Part shown: one piece after another, positions 21,779-32,655 of the stretch | How positions within the stretch are numbered: the first letter of the stretch is position 1 | How the letters are laid out: each line of letters starts with the position of its first letter | Assembly (NCBI GenBank): GCA_963921195.1 | Contig: OY992536.1 | Span: forward strand, 89,881,007 to 89,945,006 | Length of the DNA stretch: 64,000 bases | Source of the DNA: Pegoplata infirma | Taxonomy: Eukaryota > Arthropoda > Insecta > Diptera > Anthomyiidae | Direction of reading: 5' to 3' | Made by a program: the position numbers and the translations under genes | Notes under the pieces: model-generated | Told to the model about the DNA's origin: nothing | What the model saw: the letters and a program-made list of their open reading frames with translations, nothing else | Database searches by the model: none

Positions 21779-24700
21779 AGGGCATAGGTTAGGTTAGGTT
21801 AGGTTGTAAGTGGCTGCTGACGTTTTACGTCAACACACGTAGACTCTGAGGTCCATTGTGATACCACGGGATCGTAATAGGTTTCCCTACTAGTCCCTGT
21901 CGTTAAACCAGTTTGAGCTTCTTATGAAACTCCTTAGATGTTGAATTTTGACATCCGACAAATCTGAAAGATCGTACAGCTCCCTAGATCCCAGTGAAGC
22001 AAGTCGCTGACCAGAAAGTGCCGGGCAATGGCAAATAAAGTGTTCGATAGTTTCCAACTCCTCTTCATCCATGCAACTTCGGCAAAAGTCATTCGACGGC
22101 ACATTTAACCGCTCTGCGTGCTTCCCTATAAGACAGTGTCCGGTAATTATAGAAACCACCGTTGAAATCTCTCCTCTTGGAAGCGATATCAGCTCACTTG
22201 TGCGCCCCTGATTAAGAGAAGGCCAAATCAGTCGTGTTGTCTCACACGTCCATCCATTTGCCCATCTTTGATTAGTCTCCGTCGCAGAACAAAGCCGTAG
22301 GTTTTGCTTGCAAGTTTCTAGAGGCGTACCAACACATTCCAATTCTGTTGGAACCTGTAAGGTAGTTCCTAGTCTTGCAAGCTCATCGGCTTTGCAATTC
22401 CCTGGAATGTCTCTGTGCCCTGGGACCCATATGAGTCGTATGTTAAACTGCTTGGCCATCTCATTTAAAGACGTGCGGCAGTTAAGGGCAGATCTTGTTT
22501 TCAGAAACATTGAATCCAGGGACTTGACCGCGGCTTGACTGTCAGTATAGATGTTGACTGCGGTTGTAGACAAGACATTGCAGCTCAACCAGTCAGCCAC
22601 TTCTTTTATTGCCAGCATCTCTGCCTGGTAAACACTGCAATGATCTGGCAATCTACGAGCCAGGCTCAACCCAAGCTCTTCCGAATAGACTCCAAAGCCC
22701 ACTTGTTCGTGCAGCCTCGATCCATCTGTGTAAAAATTTATGGTAGCTCCACTGCCCGGAGTATCCCCCATCCAAGACTCCCTGGATGGTATCATAGTGG
22801 TAAAGTGGCGCTCAAAGAGGCTCAAAGAGGGAGCACAGTCCACATTTTGTGGTATTGTTATCTTTTTCAAGATTGCGCTATGGCCACAATCACTGCTCCT
22901 CCATTGCAGCGTGCTATTAAGTCGAATTGCCGATGCAGCCGCATACTGCCTACCCAATATGTCCAAGGGTATCAGGTGAAGGAGGATTTCTAATGCAGCC
23001 GTAGGTGTAGTACGAAGAGCACCAGTGATGCACATTGACGCCATTCTCTGTACCTTCGTGATAAAGACAAAGTTCGCTTTTGTTTCCAAAGCAGGCCACC
23101 AGACAATGATTCCATACAGCAAAATTGGACGCACCACTGCTGTATAGATCCAATGAACGACTTGAGGGCTAAAACCCCATCGTTTTCCAATGGCCCTTTT
23201 ACAGGAATACAAAGCAATCGTTGCTTTTCTCACCCGTTCCTCAATATTACGCCTGAAATTCAGCTTCCTATCTAGAAATACTCCAAGATACTTGGCTCCA
23301 TCTGAGAAGGTGATTTCAGTACCGTCCAGAGAAATAGGATCAAAAGCAGGAATCTTATTTTTCCTTGTAAACAAAACAAGCTCTGTTTTACTAGGATTAA
23401 CTCCTAGGCCACAGTCTCTTGCCCATTTAGACAGATCTTTCAGAGAACCCTGAAGAATGTCCCGCAATGTTGGCAGATGCTTCCCCTTTACCGCTATCGC
23501 GACATCGTCAGCATATGCGATAACATGACAACCACGTGCTTCTAGAGATAGTAGCATTGAATTCAGTGCCAGGTTCCAAAGAAGCGGCGAAAGAACACCT
23601 CCTTGTGGTGTGCCCCTATTGACAAATCGAGATATGACGGACGCTCCCAATTCAGACGTTATACGTCTATTGGCAAGTAGGTTTTCCACCATTAAAACGA
23701 TTTCACGCTTTACTCCCAGACCAGACAATGCCAATATTATCGATTCTGGAATGACATTATTAAAAGCCCCCTCAATATCAAGAAAGGCCACCATAGTGTA
23801 CTCCTTTACCGAAAGCGATCTCTCGATGGTACCAACGAGCTCATGAAGAGCTGTTTCCGTTGATCGTCCCTTGCTGTATGCATGTTGCTTTGTCGAAAGC
23901 AACCTCGGGTCAATCACTCTACGCAAATATGAGTCTATCATTCGTTCCATTGTCTTTAACAAAAAAGAAGACAGACTAATTGGTCTGAAATCCTTCGGAG
24001 CTGTGTGGGAACTTTTCCCAGCCTTCGGGATAAATACGACTCTGGTATCCCTCCATTTTAAAGGAATATACGACCAATTGATGCATGCTGTGTATAGATT
24101 ATACAGCAACGGGGCTATATAGTCCAACACTTGCTGCAACTCAGCCGGGATTATACCATCAGGTCCCGGAGATTTATAGGGCCTGAAGCTTTTTATCGCC
24201 CAGATTAATGTTGGCATATTTATTATTTCCGAAGCAATTTCAGATGCTTGGGCGTCAGAACGTTCCAAAGCTTGAAACGGCGTCATGGAATTGCCCGGAA
24301 AATGCGTGTTTAAAAGGAGATCCAGCGACTCTCCACTGGAGGAAGACCACACCCCATTAGGATCTTTCAGGTATCCTAGGGTGCAAGGAGAAGAAGCCAG
24401 AACCTTGCGCAGCCTGGATGCCTCAGAAACGTCTTCTATGTTTCCACAGAAGTTTTTCCAAGAATCACATTTGGCATTTCTGATCATCTTTTTATAACTC
24501 TTAAGTTGCAGCCTGTATGCAGACCAGTCCTCGTCCGCTCTTGAAAATTTAGCCTTATTAAAGAGCTTTCTGCAGGAATCTCTGCTCGTCTGCAACTCAT
24601 TTGACCACCAAGGTGGCTTTTTTTCCCCTCTAGGCTTTGCAGAAGGGCAAGACGCATCCAGGCACCTATTACAAACATTTGTTATATGGTCAACCAGACA

Positions 24701-25223
24701 GTCAATTTCCGCTAAACTATGCGGTTCAGATAGGGGTACTTCATCCAAAAGCAAAGAAAAAGTCTCCCTATATTTCACCCAGTTTGTTCTTCTCAGATTT
24801 CTAGAGACTGTCTCAACCGGGGCACGCTCCCTGAGTAAAAACTCAATGTACCGATGATCTGAGAAAGAATGCTCTTCCAAAACTCTCCAGTCATCAATTC
24901 TATCAGACAATGTATCTGATACAAGTGTTACGTCAAGAACCTCTTGCCGCGTACTTGTAACGAAAGTTGGTTCACTACCCTTGTTACAAATATACAGGTT
25001 AGTGCTTAACAAAAACTCCAAAAGTGATTCGCCTCTATCATTTGTGTCTGTACTACCCCATATCGAATGATGTGCATTAGCATCACAGCACACTAGTAAC
25101 TGGTGTCCCCTAGATTCAGACTCCCGAATCAGACCGCCAACCTTCTCCGCGGGTATTGGCCCCGGATTAGGAAAATACGCAGAGGCGAGCCAAATAGATT
25201 TCCCATGAAGCTCTAAGGGCATA
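21779..25223. repeat. 8-bp target-site duplication around LINE-2
   Basis: AGGGCATA occurs at 21779-21786 beside the LINE 3' tail and at 25216-25223 beside its 5' end. The uninterrupted relative near 38579-38597 reads TATTTTCGCATGATCTACGT, supporting a single site here before insertion. Confidence 0.85.
21787..25215 (-). mobile_element. LINE-2: 5'-truncated non-LTR retrotransposon, apparently young
   Basis: A 3.43-kb insertion within the SINE-carrying TIR element. The 3' end is a (CCTAA)n tail (21787-21805, complement), like LINE-1. It is truncated inside the endonuclease domain. The coding region has no stop or frameshift from the truncation point to the natural C-terminus, and the target duplication is perfect, both signs of a recent insertion. 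The 3' UTR before the tail is only about 85 bp. Confidence 0.9.
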
Positions 25224-25396
25224 CGAAAATACAAAAAAAAAAATTTTGTGTTTCCCTTAGTTTTTACTTTTATCCATTTTCCTTTAATTATTATCTTTCT
25301 TATAATAAGAAAAAACGTTTCGCCTTTTTTAGTCCCAACTGGATTTGAACCTGGAACCCCCAGTTTATTAGTCCAACCCCTAACTACTTGTTCCAA
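21890..25396 (-). CDS. LINE-2 ORF2: partial endonuclease - reverse transcriptase - RNase H - CCHC
   Basis: 1168 codons, but residues 1 to about 60 are translated SINE and target-duplication sequence (Met59 lies in the duplication), so the annotated start is a chimera. From about 61: the C-terminal half of an APE-type endonuclease with AYFPNPG, CCDANAHHSIWG (D105, N107), LDVTLVS (D155) and SFSDHRYIEF (D180, H181); its N-terminal catalytic part is missing. The reverse transcriptase lies at about 395-705 with SPGPDG, FLDIEGAFNN (D540), TPQGGVLSP and YADD (628-631). RNase H at about 885-1010 has D891, E926, D952, H994 and D1004. The C-terminal motif is C1105-x2-C1108-x10-H1119-x4-C1124. The role would be target-primed reverse transcription, but this copy cannot be autonomous without the full endonuclease and an ORF1. 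Confidence 0.93.
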   Translation of the reverse strand: MEQVVRGWTNKLGVPGSNPVGTKKGETFFLIIRKIIIKGKWIKVKTKGNTKFFFLYFRMPLELHGKSIWLASAYFPNPGPIPAEKVGGLIRESESRGHQLLVCCDANAHHSIWGSTDTNDRGESLLEFLLSTNLYICNKGSEPTFVTSTRQEVLDVTLVSDTLSDRIDDWRVLEEHSFSDHRYIEFLLRERAPVETVSRNLRRTNWVKYRETFSLLLDEVPLSEPHSLAEIDCLVDHITNVCNRCLDASCPSAKPRGEKKPPWWSNELQTSRDSCRKLFNKAKFSRADEDWSAYRLQLKSYKKMIRNAKCDSWKNFCGNIEDVSEASRLRKVLASSPCTLGYLKDPNGVWSSSSGESLDLLLNTHFPGNSMTPFQALERSDAQASEIASEIINMPTLIWAIKSFRPYKSPGPDGIIPAELQQVLDYIAPLLYNLYTACINWSYIPLKWRDTRVVFIPKAGKSSHTAPKDFRPISLSSFLLKTMERMIDSYLRRVIDPRLLSTKQHAYSKGRSTETALHELVGTIERSLSVKEYTMVAFLDIEGAFNNVIPESIILALSGLGVKREIVLMVENLLANRRITSELGASVISRFVNRGTPQGGVLSPLLWNLALNSMLLSLEARGCHVIAYADDVAIAVKGKHLPTLRDILQGSLKDLSKWARDCGLGVNPSKTELVLFTRKNKIPAFDPISLDGTEITFSDGAKYLGVFLDRKLNFRRNIEERVRKATIALYSCKRAIGKRWGFSPQVVHWIYTAVVRPILLYGIIVWWPALETKANFVFITKVQRMASMCITGALRTTPTAALEILLHLIPLDILGRQYAAASAIRLNSTLQWRSSDCGHSAILKKITIPQNVDCAPSLSLFERHFTTMIPSRESWMGDTPGSGATINFYTDGSRLHEQVGFGVYSEELGLSLARRLPDHCSVYQAEMLAIKEVADWLSCNVLSTTAVNIYTDSQAAVKSLDSMFLKTRSALNCRTSLNEMAKQFNIRLIWVPGHRDIPGNCKADELARLGTTLQVPTELECVGTPLETCKQNLRLCSATETNQRWANGWTCETTRLIWPSLNQGRTSELISLPRGEISTVVSIITGHCLIGKHAERLNVPSNDFCRSCMDEEELETIEHFICHCPALSGQRLASLGSRELYDLSDLSDVKIQHLRSFIRSSNWFNDRD

Positions 25397-25440
25397 ACTT
25401 CATTTTCAAAATTGTCTGTTTATTACTTTTATACTTTTTT
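25224..25440 (-). mobile_element. tRNA-derived SINE, copy 1 (inside TIR element)
   Basis: On the complement: AGTTTGGAACAAGTAGTTAG (degenerate A-box region), GGACTAATAAACTGG (anticodon-arm-like), and a perfect B box GGTTCAAATCC at 25341-25351. A tRNA-unrelated body follows, ending in a poly-T run and TGTATTTTCG. The second copy at 38370-38583 is closely similar. RNA polymerase III promotion is inferred from the boxes. The plus-strand frame 25248-25451 is the mirror translation of this head, a common artefact of SINEs. Confidence 0.72.
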
Positions 25441-25540
25441 TTAAATTTTGATTTAAATAAGTAAATCGATTATACTGGCATCTGTGATTCCTTAAGGAAT
25501 CACTATGTAAATTTTCTCAGTGACACATTTTCCAACTGGG

Positions 25541-26539
25541 TTATGACATCGAGGCAATATAAACTATTTATGGCATATTATACGAACACGATGGTGTTTT
25601 TGTTCTTTAATGAACCTTTCCTTATGATATCGTTTCTATAAATAAATGTGATATCGTTTTCGTTATCCATAATTCCAGTTATAACAATAGTAAAATCGGC
25701 ATGTTTAAGATTTTATCGAAAACTACAGTAATTTCAGGCTATAACGATATCGGTTACGATATTGCTGTGATATCGGTTACGATATTGCTGTGATATCGTT
25801 AACGATATCGTTGTGATTTCGTTTTCGCTATCGAAATTTTCAGGAAACACGATTGTAAAAAGCCTAAAATTCGAAAACGGTGTCATAATATTTTTAGGTA
25901 GTGTTTATTAGGAAAAATATCACAAAAACTAAAATGAGCACTTTTCATCAAAAAAATTTTTTTTTAATTCCTATCCCTATAAATGATTCCCACCCTAATC
26001 TACAAAGTAAAAATGATTCGAATACCTACAGTATGTGCACTCGTGTATCCACCTCATTTCACTTATTGTTAGGTGAGAAGTATCTTTGGTTGTTCTATGC
26101 GCAGCTGCCTTTTGGTGACCAACGACAAAGTTTTGTTTACATTTTTGTAGTGCTCAATTGCTGAAACGTCATATTTTAAAATCCAGTGTAATATACAGTA
26201 TTTATGAGTTTCATATTTAAATTCATAAATATATATATTTTTTTTTTTTGTTTTTTATCTTAATTTTTTTGTAAACGATAAAAAAAGTACAAAGTAATTT
26301 GTTATCTTAATAGATCTTGCCATTGTTTTTGGTTCATGTTTTCATCACATGTTCGAAAGTATCGAGGAAAGGGTTTTAAAATCTTTTTAGTTTTCAACAG
26401 TTTGTTGTTTTTTTCCGTCACGAAAAGACCATATTTAATGTTGTTCTGAAAAAACTAAACCGTAGACATCTCAATTATATGTATTGTTGGTTGGTAGAAA
26501 AAGTAATTTCGATTATACTAAACTAATCGCAAAAATTAA
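25541..26539. other. AT-rich spacer with short GATATCG tandem repeat
   Basis: A 23-bp unit GATATCGGTTACGATATTGC plus TGT is repeated about three times around 25747-25820, with looser GATATCGTT phrases from 25625. The rest is AT-rich. The frame 25901-26164 has no domain-like composition and was not called. Confidence 0.5.
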
Positions 26540-27000
26540 CAAGCTGGGCACCATGCTGGTAAAGCTAATTCGGGTACGCTGAATTCAATGGTGCTAGACG
26601 CTATTCGAAATTAGCGCTCATATTCGCGATACTTGCGATTTAAAATTGTATAGCCTAGGTACTACCAAAATTAAATTTTTATGCTTTTTGGATAGTTTTT
26701 AAATCCAAATTTAGAAAATGCATTGTTTTTTTCACAAAAAAAATTTTTTTTCGCGAAAACGAAAAAAAAAATCCGCCAAAAAAAATTTTTTCCAAAAATT
26801 TTGTGTCTGCAATGTATCATATTCTACACATTTTCAAAAATTAATAGCAAATTAAAAAAAAATTGGAAAAAAAATTTCGCGAAAAAAAATTTTGCGAAAA
26901 AAAATTTCCGCGAAAAAAATTTTTTGTATATTCCAAAGAGATTAGATGATAAAAGTTCAGAAATTGTCTAAAAAAACATATTTTTTTTTACTTACACTCA
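26540..27000. repeat. Dispersed repeat GCTGGTAAAG...TTCGCGAA, copy 1
   Basis: Starts with CACCATGCTGGTAAAGCTAA and GGGTACGCTGAATTCAATGG, then AGCGCTCATATTCGCGAT, and continues with several TTCGCGAAAAAAAATT blocks (26748, 26876-26920). The same sequence recurs at 31190-31440 and, inverted, at 32000-32262. Non-coding; the frame at 26723-26971 is low complexity. Confidence 0.6.
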
Positions 27001-27947
27001 CAATATTTTGTAGGCAAAAACAAATTAAAAACACATTTAAAACAAGTGATACAACATTTGAAAACCATCCCAGTAATTATTCATTTGTTTTAACAAACAT
27101 CAACATTTATTTTTGACTGTTCATAAAATTTTCTAAAATAAATAACATTGAACATTAAAAAATAACGTCACTTTCATTTTTTATTAACAAACTTGAAAAA
27201 AAATAACATACGAAAACATTAAAAATTAATGATTTTTCTGTTATTTTTACTTAAAAATTAATGATTTCGTAGGTAATTTTTTACAATTTTTCTATTGCAT
27301 TTTTTTTTTTAAATTTTAATAAAATTTTGAGGAATCGATCCCGCAATCAACTACATTCTGGCCAGACACTCTACTATAAATAGTTTTCTGAATTTTTTTT
27401 TTCTACAAAAAAATAACCCACACAAGTATGTAAAAACTAATGATTTTTCCTTAAAAAATGCTAACAATTTAAAAAAAAAAAAAAAATAACGTACACAAAT
27501 AATTAAAAATTAAAGAAGAATCACTTATTTTTACTTACAGAACAAAAAATAAATAACTCTAAAAATGAAATGCTAACGAAAGTCTTTATTTTTTATGTTG
27601 TTATTTTTGAAACAAAGAACAGAAAAAGACATTTAAAAAAAACGAAAATTAAACAAATGGTTTTTCTTTTAAAAACGACAAAATGTAAAACTTTTTAAAT
27701 AAACTACAATCAGTTAATGACATAATTTTTTAAGTGTGGGCATTTTTATGATATTTTCGACGAGACCTACAACCGTATCTACCTTATTTAAAAAGTATAT
27801 TCGATTTTGTTTTTTTTTGTAGCACAGTGTTATTTGCAACAAAACAAATAAATTTAGAAAAAAAATTTCAAAGAAAAAAAAATTTTTCAATGAAAACAAA
27901 AAAAAATTTTGTTAAAAAAAAAAATCCGTGATCGGCTCACTGATCAA
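27001..27947. other. AT-rich spacer
   Basis: Simple AT-rich sequence with repeated AACATTAAAAAAT phrases. Nothing supportable. Confidence 0.5.
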
Positions 27948-28470
27948 TAGGGATGAGATTTCCATGAAAATGCTTATTTTTTGTCGATTGTCTAAAAACG
28001 ATATCGACCAATTATCTTTCCGAATCAAGAAATTTGCATTAAAATGGCATCGATTTGTTTTTGCATATTTTGGTGAAAATGCATATTTTTGCATATTTTG
28101 ATTTTAAATGCATATTTTGTACATATTTCGAACTTTTAAGTGCATATTTTTGCATAAACTAGCAAAAACACAAACTGAAATTTATTTTTTCCAAAAAATA
28201 TATAAAATTTTAAAAATTTATTTTGAAAAAAATAAAATTTTTTTCTTCTAATTTTTTTTAAAGATTTTTATAATTTCTAAAAAAAATCTTGCTCATATAA
28301 AGTTTTAAATGTTACTATTTAAGTCCGGCGTTATTTTTAGCTTTTTAAGAAGTTTTTTCTATGAAAACAAGGTTTTTATTGAACACATTTTATTTTTTAG
28401 TGCATATTTTAATGATTTTAGTGCATATTTTGAATTTTTCGTGCTTTAAAAAATATTTTTTATTTTGAAA
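27948..28470. mobile_element. Possible hAT-like fragment with TGCATATTTT motifs
   Basis: Begins TAGGGATGAGATTTCCATGA and then carries many TGCATATTTT motifs (28060-28160, 28395-28440), like the subterminal region of the hAT-like element at 2699-5373. No right terminus or target duplication was found, so this is a truncated or decayed relative at best. Confidence 0.35.
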
Positions 28471-29467
28471 ATTTGTTTTAATTTTTTTGTCAAATTCGGA
28501 GTCAGGTCCTTTTAACATATATAAAAAGACCTTATTATTAAAAAAAAAACAGCGAAAAAAATGACCGGGTGTTTCTTCTACACGATCCACTGTGCAACGT
28601 CCAAACTTAAGCTCGAAATTACTTTAGCTATAATCGGTATGAATTTTGTTACAATCGGTCCAGTACCTAATAACTGAATAGACAAATTATTAAAAATAAA
28701 ACAATGTGCAACAATGCGTATGATTGTTATTTAAAGTCAATTATAAAATTAAGCATACGCCACTTATACAGTTTCCAAGCAATTATTACTATAATTAATA
28801 AAAGTTCACCAACTTTAAATGCGTGTAAATACAAATCTAGCTCTGACCTAAAGAACAGTCTTGAGGGGTTTTTTATGGAAAATGTCATCTTTCATTTGCT
28901 ATTGGTTTCGGCCCATTCCGATTTTGGTTGTTGCTCTGTGTTATTGCTTGGGATAACCTCAACAATGAAGTTGGAATATTTGCGATTTGTAGCAACTGGT
29001 TGGTGTGGGTGAGATATTTAAAAATATTAAATATTTAATAAAAATTATAATTTTTTGTTGGGTAAAAATTTATCCAATATATCTTTAAAGATTTATAATA
29101 CATCATCTCCTCTTATAAAACACGACAAAACATTTCCACCCACCCAATATGATTATTCTAAAAAAATATTGCGTCTCTATCAGCCATAATCACCAAACGC
29201 AGCAGCAATATAATACCAACACTGTCACCGCCACCACTACCACCACCTTAGTTTAGTTCATCTAGAAGTCTGTTTATTGCGCTCTAAACTAACTGTTGCT
29301 TCAATGTCTACTAACTTTTTCTTAGGTTTAGTTTCCAGTTTCGCCATAAATTACGATTTTTTTACTATGTTTTCAACTTTTGTCAGTCAGTCAGTAGAGT
29401 AGTTCAGTTTAGTATAATTCACTTTTAGTACAAACTACTAAATTATTTCTCTATCTCCTTTTTGTTC
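28471..29467. other. Low-repeat spacer, less AT-rich
   Basis: One of the few stretches without an obvious repeat. 29160-29400 contains CCACCACTACCACCACC and TCAGTCAGTCAGT. The open frame 28704-29012 (102 codons) has no recognisable motif, no start context and no relative here; it may be chance. Possibly unique host intergenic sequence. Confidence 0.4.
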
Positions 29468-30473
29468 TACACCATTGCCAAATGTATTTCAGAAATTATC
29501 AATTGTAAAAAAATTATTATTTGAATTGTAGTTCAGAATTTATCAATTGTATTTCAGAAATTATCAATTGTATTTCAGAAATTATCAATTGTATTTCAGA
29601 AATTATCGATTGTATTTTTAGAAGTTATTAATTGTATTTCAGAACTTATTAAATGAGTTTTGGAAATTATCAAATGTGTTTCACAAATTATCAATCGTAT
29701 TTTAGAAACTTCCAATTGTTTTTATCAATTGTATTTCAAAAATAATCAATTGTATTTTAGAAGTTATGAATGGAATATCAGTAATAATCAATTTTATTTC
29801 AGAGTTTATCAATTGTTTTTCAGAATTTATTAATTGTATTTCAGAATTCATCAATTTTTTCCCGTTATTATCAATTGTATTTCAGAAATTATCAATTTTT
29901 TTACGAAGGTTAGTTTCTGAAATACAATTGATAAATTCTGAAATACAGTTGAAATTTTCTGATACAATTTGATGTTTTCTGAAATATAATTGATAATTTC
30001 TGAAATATAAATTCTGAAATACAATTGATTATTTCTGAAATACAACTGATAAATTCTGAAATATAATTGATTATTTCCCAAATACAATTGATGTTTTCTG
30101 AAATACAAATTAAAAATTTTTAAAATACAATTTATAAATTCCGAAATACAATTGATTATTTCTAAAAAAACAATTGATAATTTCTGAAATAAACTATGAA
30201 ATACAGTTGAAATTTTCTGAAATACAATTGATAACTTCTGAAATACAATTGATCATTTCTGAAATATAATTGATAATTTCTGAAAACAGTTGATAAATCT
30301 GAAATACAATTGATCATTTCTGAAATGTAATTGATAATTTCTGAAATACAATTGATAAATTCTTAAATGCAATTGATTATTTCTGAAATACAATAAATTC
30401 TGAAATACAATTGATTATTACCGAAATGCAAATGATGTTTTCTGAAATACAAATTAAAAATGTTTGAAATATA

Positions 30474-31129
30474 CCCTGCAAACAAAACGATACGACATCG
30501 ATTCGCCGGTTGTATTGCCGATACGATAAATGTTATTGCGGCAATTATCGAATTCGTATCGTCGGCGATACACCTTTCGGGAGAAACTGTTACCCGACGG
30601 CAATACATCCTGGCGATACGAAAACGATTCGCCTTGGTGATAAAAGGGCAATATCGCCAGATAATCGTATAAATGAAAAATAAAAGATTTGTATGTATCG
30701 CCGGAATATCACCAAAATGATAAATCGGCGATACAGCTATATCGATTCCCTGAAGCTAAAAAAGACATTATTTTTTTCATTCATATTTTGGTCATGTTAA
30801 CAGGACTTAAAACGTTTGCATTCACCTGAAAAATGTATTCGCAACATTCGCTGAATTTTATATTATATGTTTGAAAGCACATTTGTGTTTTTCGGCCAAA
30901 TTTATATTCTTTCAAAGATTTCTTGTTGAGCTTGATAAATTATTTTATTTTAAATTGACAAAGAAATAAAAATTTTCAATATTTTTTTTTTGTTTATCGC
31001 CAAAATATCGTTCGTATGAGAAAACAGCGATATAATAAAAAAATACTACTCTGATTTTTTATTGAAATGATAAATTTTCGTATCGCCGCAATATCTTTTC
31101 GGCGATATATCGCCCTATTGTTTGCAGGG
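30474..31129. mobile_element. 656-bp TIR element, CCCTGCAAAC ends, TA duplication
   Basis: The ends are CCCTGCAAACAAAACGATAC and, on the complement, CCCTGCAAACAATAGGGCGA. TA flanks both sides (30472-30473, 31130-31131), and excision would rejoin the 21-bp repeat array. The interior is rich in CGGCGATA and GATATCG-type motifs facing each other. Non-coding. Confidence 0.75.
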
Positions 31130-31189
31130 TAATTGATAAATTACGAAACACAATTAAATATTTCTGAAATACAATTGATAACACTGTGC

Positions 31190-32262
31190 TCGAAATTGAC
31201 ACTGCTGGTAAAGTTAATGCGGGTACGCTAAATTCAATGGGGCTAGCCGTTTTTCCAAGTTAGCGCTCGTATTAGCGATATTCGCGATTTAAAATGTTGA
31301 TGCTTAAATACAAAAAAACGATATTTTTAAACTTTTGCGATAATTTTTAATTTAAAACCATTCAAGCCTGTTAAACTAACAAATAAAATCAAAATACCGC
31401 GAATTTTTTTCGCGAAAAACATTTTTTGTTCGCGAAAAATCTTTATTTCCGTGAATAAATTGGCTCAATACAAATATTTTTTATAAGGGTTCAAGTTGAA
31501 AAAATGCAGAAGAAAAATTGAATTTCTAAAAATTATAGACATTTCTGGTATTTCCTATACCGGTTTCAAACACCCCAGTTAGTGTCATCATCAGTAGGAT
31601 TTTAAATGTTTGTTTGTCTTGTTAATGAAAACTGTTTTTATATATGTGAATGTTTATAGTTTCTACAGAATAAATTTTTACAGTTTCCAACACTGCAATT
31701 CTATTTCTAGCAATCTCAACCTCACTTCATACTTTCTTTCAACTTTTTTGTCTCTTACATTATTTCGCAAGGGTTACCAACATGATACAACAAATATTTT
31801 TAGTTTGATTTGAATTTAAGACAGCCATCTGTTAAATATAGTTCGTGTACACTAAATCCCATTGTAATATAATTTTTTTTCAAAGTTAGCGTATGTATTA
31901 GCGATATTCGCGATTATTTTTTTATCTTTAAGTAAAAAAGACTATTATTTTCATATCATTTAAACAATTGCTGAATTTCTATCATCTAAACTCTATTGAA
32001 TATACAAAAAAAAATTATTCGCGTAATTTTTTTTTCGCGAATTTTTTTTTCGCGAAATTTTTTTCCAATTTTTTTTTTATTTTCCTATTAATTTATGAAA
32101 ATGAGTAGAAAACAATAAATTACAGACACAACATTTTTCAAAAAAAAAAAAAATTTCGCGATTTTTTTTTTCGGGGATAATTTTTTTTCGCGAAAAAAAC
32201 AATGCGTTTTCTAAATTAATTATTAAAAACTATCCCAAAAGCATAAAAATTAAATTTTTGTA
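31190..32262. repeat. Dispersed repeat GCTGGTAAAG...TTCGCGAA, copies 2 and inverted partner
   Basis: 31198-31300 matches 26550-26645 (GGTACGCTAAATTCAATGG, TTAGCGCTCGTATTAGCGAT). 32000-32262 matches the inverted 26660-26960 segment (TTTTTCGCGAA runs, AAAAACTATCCCAAAAGCAT). Between them is about 600 bp of AT-rich DNA that also holds a partial third copy at 31845-31920. Likely one long-TIR element; exact ends not resolved. Confidence 0.5.
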
Positions 32263-32315
32263 GTTTCTAAAATACAATTGATAATTACTAAAATACAATT
32301 GCAAATGGTGTATAC

Positions 32316-32655
32316 CAGAGATGTGCGTGATCAACGTGAATCACATGTGAGTTTCAATTCAACTTTCTTTTAATGTGATTGTAAGTCGAAAAAATTGCTT
32401 GTTGGTGAATGAGCGTGAGTCAAATTTTTTCACGTGATCAAATTTTGTTTCTGTAAGCGCTCTAAAGATTTTCTTTGCGCGCTTGGGATTTTCGTTGTAG
32501 TGAATGAAATTTTAGTCACATATGCTTGTGAAAGGAATTACATTAACTCACGTGTTTCTGATTTGATACAAAATAGCTTGTGAGTGGGTGTGCGCTCATA
32601 ATTAGAATATTTATCTCGTGAGTGTTTGTCAAAGCCTATTCACATGCCCATCTCT
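32316..32655. mobile_element. 340-bp TIR element, AGAGATG ends
   Basis: Ends CAGAGATGTGCGTGA and, on the complement, AGAGATGGGCATGTGA. The interior has repeated CACGTGA, CACATGTGAG and TGTGAGTG motifs. CAGAGATG ends are common in hAT elements, but no 8-bp duplication was found, so the superfamily is uncertain. Confidence 0.45.

Larger units (their letters stand above)
21565..25540 (-). mobile_element. CCCAGTTGG TIR element carrying a SINE, copy 1, invaded by LINE-2
   Basis: On the complement it begins CCCAGTTGGAAAATGTGTCA at 25540 and ends at 21565 with CTCAGGGATGTTGCCAACAG. Without LINE-2 it is about 540 bp. It is collinear with 34330-38774: terminal block, ATCGATTTA region, tRNA-like SINE, then TTTCCCCAAAG, GGTGACATG, GACATTTTGAAAATTT, GATGTCTTGTGGAT and CGTCACTGAGGATGGCTC. 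Both copies hold the SINE at the same place. No clear target duplication is visible. Confidence 0.7.
29468..32312. mobile_element. Foldback element built of 21-bp repeats, large copy with insertions
   Basis: The outer ends TACACCATTGCCAAATGTAT and (complement) TACACCATTTGCAATTGTAT form a TIR. From 29484 to about 29905 the units read TTATCAATTGTATTTCAGAA; from 29911 onward they read the reverse complement, giving inverted arms made of short tandem repeats. This resembles the architecture of Drosophila foldback elements, but sequence homology is not claimed. Insertions at 30474-31129 and about 31190-32262 interrupt the right arm. Confidence 0.68.

Noticed and set aside
21787..21805. Interstitial telomere (TTAGG)n
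   Set aside because: Only three to four units, exactly at LINE 3' ends inside target duplications; it is the retrotransposon tail.
25248..25451. Plus-strand frame containing a GFEPGTP-like peptide
   Set aside because: It is the antisense translation of the tRNA-derived SINE head, a familiar artefact, not a protein.
28704..29012. 102-codon frame in a low-repeat stretch
   Set aside because: No recognisable motif, no start context and no relative in the window; composition does not favour coding. Kept only as a note in the spacer entry.
29160..29400. Possible second core promoter (TCAGTCAGTCAGT)
   Set aside because: Initiator-like repeats are present but no TATA or other element stands at a supporting distance.
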